19,897 nt of DNA from CBFGRU01 sp965651255 (GCA_965651255.1 CBFGRU010000026.1:1-19897), one strand, 5' to 3'; numbered from the stretch's first letter, positions 6,107-15,051 are shown. Numbers and translations: made by a program. The notes: a model not told the origin generated them from the letters alone.

Positions 6107-9055
6107 TTACCAGTCGAGCGTACCGAAGAACGCGCGGCGGAGGTCATCCATCGATGCAGTGAAGTGGCCGTTCACCACCAGTCGCCGCTCGCTGGTAAAC
6201 GTTCCGATGAGCGCGTGCGGCAGATCACCCAGCGCCTGCTGCACCGCCGACAGATTCGCCGGTTCGACTTCGAGCAGATAGCGCGAAGGTGTCTCGGCGA
6301 AGGCGCGCGTGAAGGCATCGATCGGGTGATCCGATGTGATCGGCACCCGCTCCAGGTTCAATTCGAGGCCGAGTTCGCCGGCCATTGCCATCTCCGTGGC
6401 GGCAACGAGCAGCCCGCCCTCTGAGCAGTCATGCGCGCTGGCGATGTGCCCTGCCTGCACGAGTCGATGCACCGCGCGGGCGGTTTGCGGTCCGCGCGAA
6501 AGATCCACGATCGGGAGAGTCATCACGCCCTCGCCCACAGCGCCGATGATGGCTGCGTGCGATCCGCCAAGCTCCGCGCCGGTGCCGCCGACGATCACGA
6601 GCGCGTTCCCCGCGCGCTTCGCATCCATCGTGATGCAACGTTCGATGTCTTCCACGATGCCGAAGCCGGAGATCAACAGCGTCGGGGGAATCTCAATCGT
6701 TTGCCCATCTTCAGTGGTGAACTGATTGTTGAGCGAATCCTTTCCGGAGATGAACGGTGTGCGATACGCCTTCGCACCGTCGTAGCACGCTTCGGCCGCG
6801 CGCACGAGGGCCCCGAGGTTCTCCGGCTTCTTACACGAAGGCCAGCAGAAGTTATCCAGAATCGCGATGCGCTCCGGGTCAGCCCCGACGCAGACGAGAT
6901 TCCTCACGCACTCATCCATGGCGGCCAGCGTCATGATGTACGGATCGGCGCTGAGGCCCGTCGCAAGGCCGTTGCCGATTGCGAGCCCGCGCGTTGAGCC
7001 CTGCACCGGGCAGACGACCGCGGCATCGCCCGGCCCATCACTTCCCTGCGGGCCGACGATCGGCTTGATCACCGTTCCGCCCTGCACTTCATGGTCGTAC
7101 TGACGGATGATCCAGCGCTTCGAGGCGATGTTCGGATGTCTCAGCAACGACTGCAATGTCGCGGCGAGATCAGTCGGTGTTGTTTGCGCGCGAGTGTTGG
7201 CCGAGATCGCTGGCGGCGACCAGATCGCCTCGCGCGTCGTCATCGGAATGCCATCATGCATGAAGTGCATGTCCAGCCGCCCGACTTCGGTGCCGTGATA
7301 GAACAGTTGCAGTGAACGGTCATCCGTTCCGAATTGACCAAGGTCACACATCTCCACGCCGTGCACTGAGCAGACGTCGCGGAGTGCATCGAGGTTCGTT
7401 TCGGGCACGGCGAGAACCATGCGCTCCTGCGCTTCGGAGATCCAGATTTCCGTCGGCGAGAGGCCGTCGTACTTCAGCGGCGCTCGATCAAGATGCACGG
7501 TGGCGCCGAGTTTCTCACCCATCTCACCGACGGCGCTTGAGAATCCGCCCGCGCCGCAGTCGGTGATCGCGCTGAAGAGGCAGCCGTGTTCATGGTCGCG
7601 CGCTTCGAGAATGGCATCGAGCACCTGCTTCTCGGTCAGCGCGTTGCCGATCTGCACCGCATGACTGAACTCATCCGCGTGGGTATCGGTCAGTTCCGCG
7701 GAAGAGAACGTCGCGCCGTGAATCCCGTCGCGGCCGGTGCGTCCGCCGAGCGCGATGATGTGGTCGCCTGCGCGGGGGGCGCCGGTCACCTTGTCGCGCG
7801 GCATCACGCCGATGACGCCGCAGAAGACGAGCGGGTTGCCGACGTAGCGATCATCGAACCACACCGCGCCGTTCAGCGTGGGAATGCCCATGCGATTGCC
7901 GTAATCGCGCACCCCTGCGACGACCTGCCGCAGGATTCGCTGTGGATGCAGACATCCCTTCGGCAGTGTTTCGACGGTGAATGAATCGGGATGGGCAACG
8001 CAGAAAATGTCGGTCGCGGCAATCGGCCTTGCCGCCAGCCCCGTTCCGATGATGTCCCGGATGCAGCCGCCGATTCCCGTCGCCGCGCCACCGTAGGGTT
8101 CGATGGCGCTCGGGTGATTGTGCGTTTCGCACTTGAAGCAGACCGCATGCTTGTCGTCGAAGGCAATGATTCCCGCGTTGTCAACGAACACGCTCAGGCA
8201 CCAGTCAATGCCATCGGCCATGAGTTCATTCGTGGCCGCTGCGACCGTGGACTTGAGCAGGTTGTGAATCGTCACCGAGCCATCATCGTGCAGCTCGTGC
8301 CCCGGGCGCGGCGCGGTGAGTCCGGGAAACGCCGTTTCGGAACTTTCTTCCCGGTAATGGATCGTTGCCTTCAGCGTCTTGTGCACGCAATGCTCGCTCC
8401 AGGTCTGAGCGAGTGTTTCGAGCTCGATTTCGCGCGGTTCACGACCGAGGCGCCGGTACTCCTGCTGGATGGCCTTCATCTCTTCGAGTGAAAGAAAGAG
8501 GTGACCCTCGCGCGAAAGTCGCTCCAGCCCCGCATCATCGAGGTGGCGAATCGGCACATCGACGACCTTCAATTCATACCCCACGCCCTTTGGAAGCGAG
8601 GCCGGGATGAACGGCTGGTCGTGAATCGCGTGAATCACCGTGTTGGCGAGCAAGCGCTCAGCGATGTGCCGCGCTGCTTTTGCCTCGACATCATGCAGGT
8701 CGTAGCGGCTTCCGGTCTGAACGCGCGCCTCGATGCCGAGCATGGCGCGAATCGCCAGCTCCACCGCCTGGGCGGCGGGGTCCATGACGCCCGGCAGGGG
8801 ATGAACTTCGATCAGCGCGCTTCCGCGATTCGGCACGGCGCCGATCGTGGCCTCCTGCGTCAGCGGGTCGGCCAGCAGTTCGTTCGCCAGCCGCTCGGCC
8901 TGGGTGCGGTCGATCTCGCCCTCGATGAAATAGACACTTGCATAGTCGATGCGCGATGGCGTCGCCAGGTGCAGCGCCGCGGCATCGTTGAGGGCCGCAT
9001 GACCACGAGGGTCCGACTGGCCGGGACGGGGACGAACTTCGATCCGGTAGAGCAT
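6107..9055 (-). CDS. purL: Phosphoribosylformylglycinamidine synthase, PurS-PurL fusion
   Basis: 982 residues from ATG 9055. This start is chosen because M-L-Y-R-I-E-V begins the first PurS-like strand; upstream in-frame starts (to 9193) add only low-complexity sequence. It is the synthetase part of FGAM synthase: FGAR + ATP + ammonia give FGAM in de novo purine synthesis. Two PurS-like repeats (about 1-75 and 80-155, each with I-E-V-x-P-x-P-G-x-x-D-P) precede the catalytic core. Core motifs: S-E-H-C (H222), K-C-E-T-H-N-H-P-S-A-I-E-P-Y-G-G-A-A-T-G, D-C-G-A-G-G-F-S-S-A, G-K-D-S-L-N-N-Q-F and H-D-C-S-E-G-G-L. There is no C-terminal glutaminase domain; ammonia should come from PurQ, encoded at 12239-13039 on the opposite strand. 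No clear SD. Confidence 0.95.
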   Translation of the reverse strand: MLYRIEVRPRPGQSDPRGHAALNDAAALHLATPSRIDYASVYFIEGEIDRTQAERLANELLADPLTQEATIGAVPNRGSALIEVHPLPGVMDPAAQAVELAIRAMLGIEARVQTGSRYDLHDVEAKAARHIAERLLANTVIHAIHDQPFIPASLPKGVGYELKVVDVPIRHLDDAGLERLSREGHLFLSLEEMKAIQQEYRRLGREPREIELETLAQTWSEHCVHKTLKATIHYREESSETAFPGLTAPRPGHELHDDGSVTIHNLLKSTVAAATNELMADGIDWCLSVFVDNAGIIAFDDKHAVCFKCETHNHPSAIEPYGGAATGIGGCIRDIIGTGLAARPIAATDIFCVAHPDSFTVETLPKGCLHPQRILRQVVAGVRDYGNRMGIPTLNGAVWFDDRYVGNPLVFCGVIGVMPRDKVTGAPRAGDHIIALGGRTGRDGIHGATFSSAELTDTHADEFSHAVQIGNALTEKQVLDAILEARDHEHGCLFSAITDCGAGGFSSAVGEMGEKLGATVHLDRAPLKYDGLSPTEIWISEAQERMVLAVPETNLDALRDVCSVHGVEMCDLGQFGTDDRSLQLFYHGTEVGRLDMHFMHDGIPMTTREAIWSPPAISANTRAQTTPTDLAATLQSLLRHPNIASKRWIIRQYDHEVQGGTVIKPIVGPQGSDGPGDAAVVCPVQGSTRGLAIGNGLATGLSADPYIMTLAAMDECVRNLVCVGADPERIAILDNFCWPSCKKPENLGALVRAAEACYDGAKAYRTPFISGKDSLNNQFTTEDGQTIEIPPTLLISGFGIVEDIERCITMDAKRAGNALVIVGGTGAELGGSHAAIIGAVGEGVMTLPIVDLSRGPQTARAVHRLVQAGHIASAHDCSEGGLLVAATEMAMAGELGLELNLERVPITSDHPIDAFTRAFAETPSRYLLEVEPANLSAVQQALGDLPHALIGTFTSERRLVVNGHFTASMDDLRRAFFGTLDW

Positions 9056-9182
9056 CGGCGGGGGTTCTCGCAGGTTCAGCGGCAAAGCGATGTCAGCAAG
9101 ACGTGGCGAAGTGAAGGTAACCGTGAGTGCCCGATGGTATGACCGGCGGCGATCGTCGGCCATGCGGTCACCGGTTGTGGGG

Positions 9183-9188
9183 TATCCT
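9183..9188 (+). promoter_or_regulatory. Candidate -10 for leaderless start of the CDF gene
   Basis: TATCCT is followed by 8 nt and the GTG at 9197. There is no SD between them and no clear -35. The spacing suggests an mRNA that starts at or just before the start codon. Confidence 0.35.
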
Positions 9189-9196
9189 CTCACGAC

Positions 9197-10147
9197 GTGC
9201 CACCCGATCCGCGCGATCCCGTGCCCTCACCCGGGGCGTTGCCGCCTGCTCTGCCGCGTGCAGCGCTGCGCGTGGCGTGGATGGCGCTCTTCGGCGGCGT
9301 CATCATCACCGGCCTGAAGTTCGGCGTGTTCTTCCTGACGAACTCAGCCGCCGCGTTCAGCGACGCCATTGAATCGATCATCAACCTCGTCGCCGCGGGC
9401 GTGGCGATCATCTCGACGTGGTACGCCTCGCGACCGCCGGATCGCGAGCATCCGTACGGCCACGGCAACATCGAGTTCGTCGCGGTCGGGGTGGAAGGCG
9501 CGATGATCTTCTTCGCGGGGTTGACCATCGCGTTCGAGTCAATCCGCCGGCTGATCCGTGGCGCAGAGGTACGCGAACTGACGCTCGGCGCGGTGCTGCT
9601 GGCGGGCATCGGCCTGCTTGCCGCGGGCCTGGCGTGGTTTGTCATTGCTCGCGGCCGCGCGCTCAGAAGTCCGACGCTTCTCGCCGATGGCAAGCATCTC
9701 TTCACCGATGTCATCAGCACGATCGGCGTCGTCATCGCCATGCTTCTGGTGCAGTGGACGGACATCCCGTGGCTTGACCCGGTGTTCGCGCTCGCGCTGG
9801 CGGTCCTGATCTTTTTCACCGGCGCGCGATTGCTGCGATCATCCTGGCATGGCTTGATGGATCGCGCCGATGAAGGAGACATCAATGCGATCTGCCGATT
9901 GCTGGATGAAGAGGTCGAGTCCGGGCGCATACAAAGTTATCACAAGGTGCGCATGCGCCATCAGGGGTCGTACCACTGGGTGGACTTTCACCTGCAGGTG
10001 GCGAGTGAGATGACCATTCGCGATGCACACCACCTTGCGAGCACGATCGAGCACCGCATCGAACAGTTCCTCGGCCGCGCGAACGCCACCGCGCACATCG
10101 AACCCGCCGAGGCGGACCCGCCCCGATCGTCCGGACGTTCGGTATAG
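9197..10147 (+). CDS. Cation diffusion facilitator family metal transporter
   Basis: 316 residues from GTG 9197; GTG 9221 and ATG 9281 are alternatives. It is an inner-membrane exporter of divalent cations driven by proton antiport. About six hydrophobic segments lie between residues 25 and 215, followed by a soluble C-terminal ferredoxin-like domain. Transport-site residues: D56 with E59 and N63 in S-D-A-I-E-S-I-I-N on TM2, and H167/D171 in K-H-L-F-T-D-V-I-S-T on TM5. The E-x3-N/H-x3-D set is that of a common bacterial CDF group rather than the YiiP D-x3-D type. The loop motif H-P-Y-G-H-G also fits. The metal cannot be told from sequence. The gene is divergent from purL (141 nt apart) and heads a run of four plus-strand genes. 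Confidence 0.92.
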   Translation: MPPDPRDPVPSPGALPPALPRAALRVAWMALFGGVIITGLKFGVFFLTNSAAAFSDAIESIINLVAAGVAIISTWYASRPPDREHPYGHGNIEFVAVGVEGAMIFFAGLTIAFESIRRLIRGAEVRELTLGAVLLAGIGLLAAGLAWFVIARGRALRSPTLLADGKHLFTDVISTIGVVIAMLLVQWTDIPWLDPVFALALAVLIFFTGARLLRSSWHGLMDRADEGDINAICRLLDEEVESGRIQSYHKVRMRHQGSYHWVDFHLQVASEMTIRDAHHLASTIEHRIEQFLGRANATAHIEPAEADPPRSSGRSV

Positions 10148-10148
10148 T
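10143..10148 (+). promoter_or_regulatory. Candidate -10 for the M1 peptidase gene
   Basis: TATAGT matches the -10 consensus at five of six positions and overlaps the stop codon of the transporter gene. A start near 10155 would give a leader of about 50 nt. No good -35 is visible. Confidence 0.25.
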
Positions 10149-10206
10149 GGCTGCTTCAGCGTCACGGATTTCCATCCCCGTCCCTTCATGCCCGCAGGAA
10201 CGTGCC

Positions 10207-12210
10207 ATGCAGCACCTGTTGAACGGTTTCGCTTTCACTCTGCTCGCGGCGCAATTGCTTCTGAGCGGCTGCGCCAGCTCGAGCGCGTCCACCGGCGCCG
10301 AAGCGGCCGCGACCCCGACTCAGACCCGGATGGAGACGGAGCGCCGCGTGGATGACGGTGAGGCGCACTTCCGCACAATCGGCGCGCGCCCGCGCACGAC
10401 GATTTTCTCCCCGCTTGACCTTCCCGCCGCCAATCATTACCGCAACGGGGCCGGCGCGCCGGGACATGCCTACTGGCAGCAGCAGGTTGACTACCGAATC
10501 GACGCCACGCTGGATGAAGAAACGCGCGAAGTCGCCGGCCGCGCGGTGGTGACGTACACGAACAATTCACCCGATGCACTCGACTACCTGTGGCTGCATC
10601 TGGAACAGAATGTCTTTCGCGCTGATTCGGTCGCGCACGCGATGGCTCCGCGCGCAGCGATCGGCGTTCGCGAGGCGGAAGGTGATGGGTACACGATTGA
10701 TGCGCTTTCAGCCGGCGGTCAGCCGCTGGCGCTCGAAGTGTTTGATTCACTCGGACGGGTGCAATTGGCTGAACCAATCCCTGCGAACGGCGGCGTGTTC
10801 ACGTTCGAAATCGAGTGGCGATTCACCATTCCCGAGCGCGCATTCCGACGGTTCGGCATCGAGCGCGTGGATGATGGCGTGATCTTCGAGCTTGCGCAGT
10901 GGTTTCCCTGCGTCGCGAAGTACGACGATGTGACCGGCTGGAACGCGCTGCCCTACCTGGGAACGGGCGAGTTCTATACGGACTTCGGAAACTACCAGAT
11001 CAATCTCACCGTTCCACGGTCGCACCTGGTCGTGTGCACGGGCGTATTGCAGAACCCGCAGGAAGTCTTCACCCGCGCGCAGTACGAGCGGTATCAGCGG
11101 GCGCACTCGAGCGCAGAGACGGTGATGATTCGCTCGACCGATGAAGTCTCCGACCCCGGTTCCCGTCCCGCGGGTGATGGCGCGTTGACGTGGCGGTTCG
11201 AGGCGGAGATGGTGCGCACCGTCGCGTGGGCATCCAGTGATGCATTCATCTACGATGCGTGCGCGCTCGGTAACATCCTGATTCAATCGGTCTACCCGAA
11301 GGAAGCGATCGAGCACTGGTCGAAGAGCACGCAGATGCTCCGCGCAGCGATCAAGGGCTACAACGAGCGGTGGTTTCCGTACCCGTATCCGGTGGCGACG
11401 AACGTCAACGGGCCGGAAGGCGGCATGGAGTACCCGATGATCATCTTCTGCGGCGGTCGTCGCAGCGAGCGCGGGTTGTACGGTGTGACCACGCATGAAA
11501 TCGGTCACAACTGGTTCCCCATGCTTGTCAATACTGATGAGCGCCGACATGCGTGGATGGATGAAGGGTTCAACACGTTCATCAACCACTACTCGATCGG
11601 CGACTGGTTCGAGGGCGAGATGGGCACGCGCGCGGTCGCGGCGAACTTCGCCGAGGGCATGCGCCGCAGCGATGATCTGCCGATCATGACGCCGGCCGAT
11701 CATCACCCGCGCTCGCTGCTGGGGCGAAATCAATACACCAAGGCAGCGATCGGCCTCGTCCTGCTCCGCGAAGAGATCCTCGGACCGGAGCGGTTCGACT
11801 TCGCCTTCCGAACGTACATTCGTCGATGGGCGTTCAAGAGTCCGCAGCCGGCGGATTTCTTCCGCACGATGGAAGATGCAGCCGGGGCAGATCTGGCCTG
11901 GTTCTGGCGCGGCTGGTTCATGGAGACGAGCTGGCTCGATCAGGCCGTCGTTCGCGCGAGCTGGGAGGCCGAAGAGAATCGTGCGGCGATCACGCTCGAC
12001 AATCTGGGCGAGTTGGTCATGCCCGTGGCCATTGAGATCGAGTACACCGATGGATCGAAGGAGCGGAAGAAGCTGCCGGTCGAGATCTGGTTCAATACCG
12101 ACCGGTTCACCCACACCTGGACCTCATCGGTGCCGGTGAAGCGGGTGATCATCGATCCCGACCGTGCCTACCCGGATGTCGAACGATCGAACAACGAGTG
12201 GAACCGCTGA
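10207..12210 (+). CDS. M1-family metallopeptidase, lipoprotein
   Basis: 667 residues from ATG 10207, which has an AGGAA 6 nt upstream; the longer frame to 10147 overlaps the previous stop and adds no known sequence. The N-terminus is a lipoprotein signal (hydrophobic run, lipobox L-S-G-C with C22), so the enzyme should be tethered in the periplasm. The gluzincin site is complete: H-E-I-G-H (H430, E431, H434) and, after exactly 18 residues, E453 in W-M-D-E-G-F. G-G-M-E-Y (405-409) corresponds to the exopeptidase GxMEN loop of M1 aminopeptidases, with Tyr for Asn. The region before it (about 85-390) has the beta-rich M1 N-domain character. It probably trims peptides outside the cytoplasm. It is followed after 28 nt by purQ. 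Confidence 0.9.
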   Translation: MQHLLNGFAFTLLAAQLLLSGCASSSASTGAEAAATPTQTRMETERRVDDGEAHFRTIGARPRTTIFSPLDLPAANHYRNGAGAPGHAYWQQQVDYRIDATLDEETREVAGRAVVTYTNNSPDALDYLWLHLEQNVFRADSVAHAMAPRAAIGVREAEGDGYTIDALSAGGQPLALEVFDSLGRVQLAEPIPANGGVFTFEIEWRFTIPERAFRRFGIERVDDGVIFELAQWFPCVAKYDDVTGWNALPYLGTGEFYTDFGNYQINLTVPRSHLVVCTGVLQNPQEVFTRAQYERYQRAHSSAETVMIRSTDEVSDPGSRPAGDGALTWRFEAEMVRTVAWASSDAFIYDACALGNILIQSVYPKEAIEHWSKSTQMLRAAIKGYNERWFPYPYPVATNVNGPEGGMEYPMIIFCGGRRSERGLYGVTTHEIGHNWFPMLVNTDERRHAWMDEGFNTFINHYSIGDWFEGEMGTRAVAANFAEGMRRSDDLPIMTPADHHPRSLLGRNQYTKAAIGLVLLREEILGPERFDFAFRTYIRRWAFKSPQPADFFRTMEDAAGADLAWFWRGWFMETSWLDQAVVRASWEAEENRAAITLDNLGELVMPVAIEIEYTDGSKERKKLPVEIWFNTDRFTHTWTSSVPVKRVIIDPDRAYPDVERSNNEWNR

Positions 12211-12223
12211 GCGAAATCGAACC

Positions 12224-12229
12224 TACCAT
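12224..12229 (+). promoter_or_regulatory. Candidate -10 for leaderless start of purQ
   Basis: TACCAT stands 9 nt before the purQ ATG at 12239, with no SD in the 28-nt gap. This fits the same TANNNT-start spacing seen at 9183, 13061 and (minus strand) 3116. Confidence 0.3.
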
Positions 12230-12238
12230 CAGTCAGCC

Positions 12239-13039
12239 ATGCCCACGCCGAACGCGCTCGTTGTCGTGACCGCCGGTACGAACTGCGACCTCGAACTTGC
12301 CGAGGCGTTTCGCCTTGCCGGCGCAGTGACGGAGACGATGCATCTGCAGCGACTCTTCGAGAAGCCCGCGCTCCTCGATCGGTACGACCTGATCGGACTT
12401 CCCGGCGGTTTCAGTTATGGCGATGCCGTCGCCGCCGGCCGTATCCAGGCGCAGCTCATTCGACAGAAGCTGTACGAGCGATTTGTTCGGGCGATCGAGC
12501 GCGGGGTGCCAATCTTCGCGCCGTGCAACGGCTTTCAGGTGGCGGCACAGGTAGGGCTGCTGCCAGGGCCCGCCCTCGGAGCCGACTGGCCAGATCAACC
12601 GCCCGTCCCGACCTGTTCGCTGGCGGAGAATGCCATCGGCCGGTTCGTTGACCGATGGACGTTCGTTGAGTTTCCCGAATCGCGGTGTATCTGGACGCAG
12701 GGGATCAATACCCCTGCCGAAACCTGCCTGCTTCCGAGCGCGCACGGTGAAGGACGTTTCGTCGCGGAGCAATCCACGATCGATCGATTGAACCAGAATG
12801 GGCAGGTCGCGGTGCGCTACGCCGAGGGTGAGAACTTCAACGGCTCGGCCGATCGTATCGCCGGCATCTGTGATGCGAGCGGTCTGGTCTTCGGCCTCAT
12901 GCCTCATCCCGAGCGGTATACGCGATGGTCGCAACATCCCTACTGGACGCGGCTGGATGCAGGCGTGCGCCGTGGCGAGACGCCCGGTATGCAGATGTTC
13001 CGGAACGCCGTTGAACATGCGCTTCAGGCCGTGGTCTGA
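12239..13039 (+). CDS. purQ: Phosphoribosylformylglycinamidine synthase subunit PurQ (glutaminase)
   Basis: 266 residues from ATG 12239; the extension to 12164 overlaps the peptidase gene and is rejected. It is a class I glutamine amidotransferase that releases ammonia from glutamine for PurL. The catalytic triad is visible: C96 in A-P-C-N-G-F-Q, and H223 and E225 in M-P-H-P-E-R. The oxyanion strand G-L-P-G-G-F-S-Y-G-D is at 53-62. It is longer than the roughly 225-residue PurQ of Bacillus-type systems; the added length (about 110-165, W-P-D-Q-P-P-V-P-T-C) matches the long PurQ form that accompanies PurSL fusions. It is not beside purL: a transporter and a peptidase lie between, and purL is on the other strand. 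Confidence 0.95.
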   Translation: MPTPNALVVVTAGTNCDLELAEAFRLAGAVTETMHLQRLFEKPALLDRYDLIGLPGGFSYGDAVAAGRIQAQLIRQKLYERFVRAIERGVPIFAPCNGFQVAAQVGLLPGPALGADWPDQPPVPTCSLAENAIGRFVDRWTFVEFPESRCIWTQGINTPAETCLLPSAHGEGRFVAEQSTIDRLNQNGQVAVRYAEGENFNGSADRIAGICDASGLVFGLMPHPERYTRWSQHPYWTRLDAGVRRGETPGMQMFRNAVEHALQAVV

Positions 13040-13060
13040 GGTGAACGGGCGCTGCGCCGG

Positions 13061-13066
13061 TATCAT
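13061..13066 (+). promoter_or_regulatory. Candidate -10 for leaderless start of the small lipoprotein gene
   Basis: TATCAT (five of six to consensus) is followed by 8 nt and ATG 13075. No SD and no clear -35 are present. The start site is predicted within about 2 nt of the ATG. Confidence 0.4.
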
Positions 13067-13074
13067 CACCCCTG

Positions 13075-13614
13075 ATGAAGTTGTTTCACTGCGCATTCCC
13101 ACTGATGCTTTCCGTCGCAGCATCGCTCTTCGGCGCGATGGGTCTGACCGGCTGCGCGGCCGTTGAAGGGCCGTCGGAGACGAGCGGGTTCGACCAACCC
13201 ACCGCACCGAGCGTTTCGAGCGCGATCATCAACGCGCGATGGCCGTTCTGGCCGGAACGCATGCGACTCCACCCGCTCACACATCTGACGGTTGATTACG
13301 AAACGGGTGAGCCGATTCTCGAAGCGCGTCTGGAGTTTCGCGATCAGATCGGCGACATGGTCAAGGCCGTCGGTCAGGCGCGGTTCGACCTGCATGATCG
13401 TGACCCGCGGCTCGGCGTCACGCGCACGCTGGAATCGTGGGAGCAGGACATTCGCGACACCGAGGTCAACGGTCGCCATTACGATGAACTCACGCAGACC
13501 TACGTGTTCCGACTCCAACTGCACAACATCAAACCGCCCGACGGCGCGACGCTGCGCGCGTACTTCCTGTCGATCAGCGGCCGACGGTTTGAAGTCACCG
13601 GGCCGGTGCGGTAA
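13075..13614 (+). CDS. Lipoprotein of unknown function
   Basis: 179 residues. A lipoprotein signal peptide ends in the lipobox L-T-G-C (C27), so the protein should be lipid-anchored in the envelope. A Pro/Ser linker (about 30-50) leads to a predicted beta-rich domain with W-P-F-W-P-E-R-M-R-L-H-P-L-T and later L-E-A-R-L-E-F-R-D. This looks like a compact beta-sandwich, perhaps C2-like. I recognise no catalytic residues and cannot name a family. The gene starts 35 nt after purQ and ends 57 nt before the convergent amidohydrolase gene. A leaderless start from TATCAT is likely, which would make it independent of purQ. Confidence 0.8.
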   Translation: MKLFHCAFPLMLSVAASLFGAMGLTGCAAVEGPSETSGFDQPTAPSVSSAIINARWPFWPERMRLHPLTHLTVDYETGEPILEARLEFRDQIGDMVKAVGQARFDLHDRDPRLGVTRTLESWEQDIRDTEVNGRHYDELTQTYVFRLQLHNIKPPDGATLRAYFLSISGRRFEVTGPVR

Positions 13615-13620
13615 ACGACA

Positions 13621-13646
13621 CATCGCCCCGCGCGGGCGGAGCGATG
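13621..13646. terminator. Possible bidirectional hairpin between convergent genes
   Basis: CATCGC (13621-13626) pairs with GCGATG (13641-13646), and the inside contains the palindrome CCCGCGCGGG. It sits in the 57-nt gap between convergent stops. No T-tract follows on either strand, so intrinsic termination is doubtful. Confidence 0.3.
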
Positions 13647-13671
13647 GTCAACTGTCGGTTGAAATGTCGGC

Positions 13672-15051
13672 TTAGTTCGATTCGCCGCCGGTGACGGGAA
13701 CGCCTTCGTTTTCATCGGGGTTCTGCGTTTCACGCGGGAGCAGGCCGAGCTGACGGTACTTCTCCAGATACTTCGCGTAGAGGCGTTTGTGCCGACTGCC
13801 GAGGTCGATCTGTCGTCCGTCGATGAATGCAACGAGCGTGTCTTCGGTGATTTCAAGGGGATCGCCGGTCGTCAGAATCAGCGTTGCGCTCTTGCCGACT
13901 TCGAGCGATCCATACTGCTCATCAATGCCAAGAATCTCCGCCGCGCTGAGCGTGACCGCGCGGAGGGCCATCTCCTTCGGCAGCCCGTAGGCCGCTGCGG
14001 TGGCGGCGTTGTGATTCAAATCCCGCTCGTGCGGGGTCTCGGCGCCGGAAGCGATCGCAAAGCGCACACCCGCATCGTACATCGCCTTCGCCACGGTAAA
14101 TGGGGTGTCATACGCATCATCAGCGCGCGAAGGCGTTCTGTGCGTGCCCGAGAGAATCACTGGCACATCATGCTTGCGCAGAATCGCCAGTGCTTCGTGC
14201 GCCTGCGATCCGCCGACGATGACCGGCTTGAGGTTTCGGCCGACTGCCCACGCGACGGCGGATTCGATCTGCCCGGGCGAGTTCGCGCGAATGTAGACCG
14301 GCGTTTCACCACTGACCGCATTGCGCATCGACTCAAACCGCAGGTCGGTCGGTGTCGCCGGGTTTGCGTCCTTCGCGGTCATGTACGCTTCCGCGAGATC
14401 GAAGAACTGGTTGATCTCATCCAGTCGCTCTTCAACACGATCAGACCCGCCACGCGAGCGGAAGCCGCGGCCGAACGAGACGGGTTCCACGCGCGGCCAG
14501 TTCAGGACGAGGCCAGCATCCTGTTTCACGGTCATCTCTTCCCATGTCCAGCCGTCGAGGCGCACAGCGCTTGCGCGACCGCTGACCGTTCCTCCGCTCG
14601 GGAAGATCAAGCCCATGAGGATGCCGTTCGCGCGGGTGACGGGAATGAGATCGCTGTCGGGGTTGATCGCAACTGCCGCGCGAACTTCGGGCGTGAAGTC
14701 GCCCAGCTCGCGAAAGTCCTGCGTCTCGCCGATGGAGCCGGTTTCGGTCAGGCCGAGTTGGGTTTCGCTCGCGATCAGGCCGGGGTAGACATGCAACCCC
14801 TGCGCGTTGAATCGCTGCGCGCCCGCGACGTTCGGCGCATTGCCGCGGCCCATCTGCGTGATGCGTCCCTTCTCAAAGACGATCCAGCCGTTTCCGTCGA
14901 TCACGCCATCGGCCACGGTGTGAATCGTCGCGTTCTCGATCACCACCGGCCTTTCCTGGGGCGGTGCGGGAATCTGCGCCGACTGCGCGAACGCGCTGAG
15001 TGATAGAGCGGTGCAGGCAACGGTCGTCAGAAGTGATTTCAGGTTGAACAT
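13672..15051 (-). CDS. Secreted amidohydrolase-family protein lacking the HxH metal motif
   Basis: 459 residues from ATG 15051, which has GAGG 9 nt upstream; GTG 15066 would remove that spacing. A signal peptide ends in S-A-F-A-Q. The fold signature is clear: a small beta domain, then V-Y-P-G-L-I, and at the end G-S-L-E-V-G-K-S-A-T-L-I-L-T-T-G-D-P, as in imidazolonepropionase-like amidohydrolases. Where active members have P-G-L-I-D-x-H-x-H this protein has P-G-L-I-A-S-E-T-Q, so two metal ligands are missing. A G-T-H near residue 300 may be a remaining ligand position. It may be catalytically inactive, or act as a partner of the larger upstream protein. The gap to the upstream gene is 54 nt, suggesting one operon. 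Confidence 0.85.
   Translation of the reverse strand: MFNLKSLLTTVACTALSLSAFAQSAQIPAPPQERPVVIENATIHTVADGVIDGNGWIVFEKGRITQMGRGNAPNVAGAQRFNAQGLHVYPGLIASETQLGLTETGSIGETQDFRELGDFTPEVRAAVAINPDSDLIPVTRANGILMGLIFPSGGTVSGRASAVRLDGWTWEEMTVKQDAGLVLNWPRVEPVSFGRGFRSRGGSDRVEERLDEINQFFDLAEAYMTAKDANPATPTDLRFESMRNAVSGETPVYIRANSPGQIESAVAWAVGRNLKPVIVGGSQAHEALAILRKHDVPVILSGTHRTPSRADDAYDTPFTVAKAMYDAGVRFAIASGAETPHERDLNHNAATAAAYGLPKEMALRAVTLSAAEILGIDEQYGSLEVGKSATLILTTGDPLEITEDTLVAFIDGRQIDLGSRHKRLYAKYLEKYRQLGLLPRETQNPDENEGVPVTGGESN

Noticed and set aside
10747..12114. A 455-codon minus-strand open frame
   Set aside because: It is antisense to the M1 peptidase, whose HEIGH-x18-E site proves the plus-strand frame.
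13789..15003. A 404-codon plus-strand open frame
   Set aside because: It is antisense to the 459-residue amidohydrolase. Its composition is Arg/His/Ala-rich and typical of a GC-driven shadow frame.
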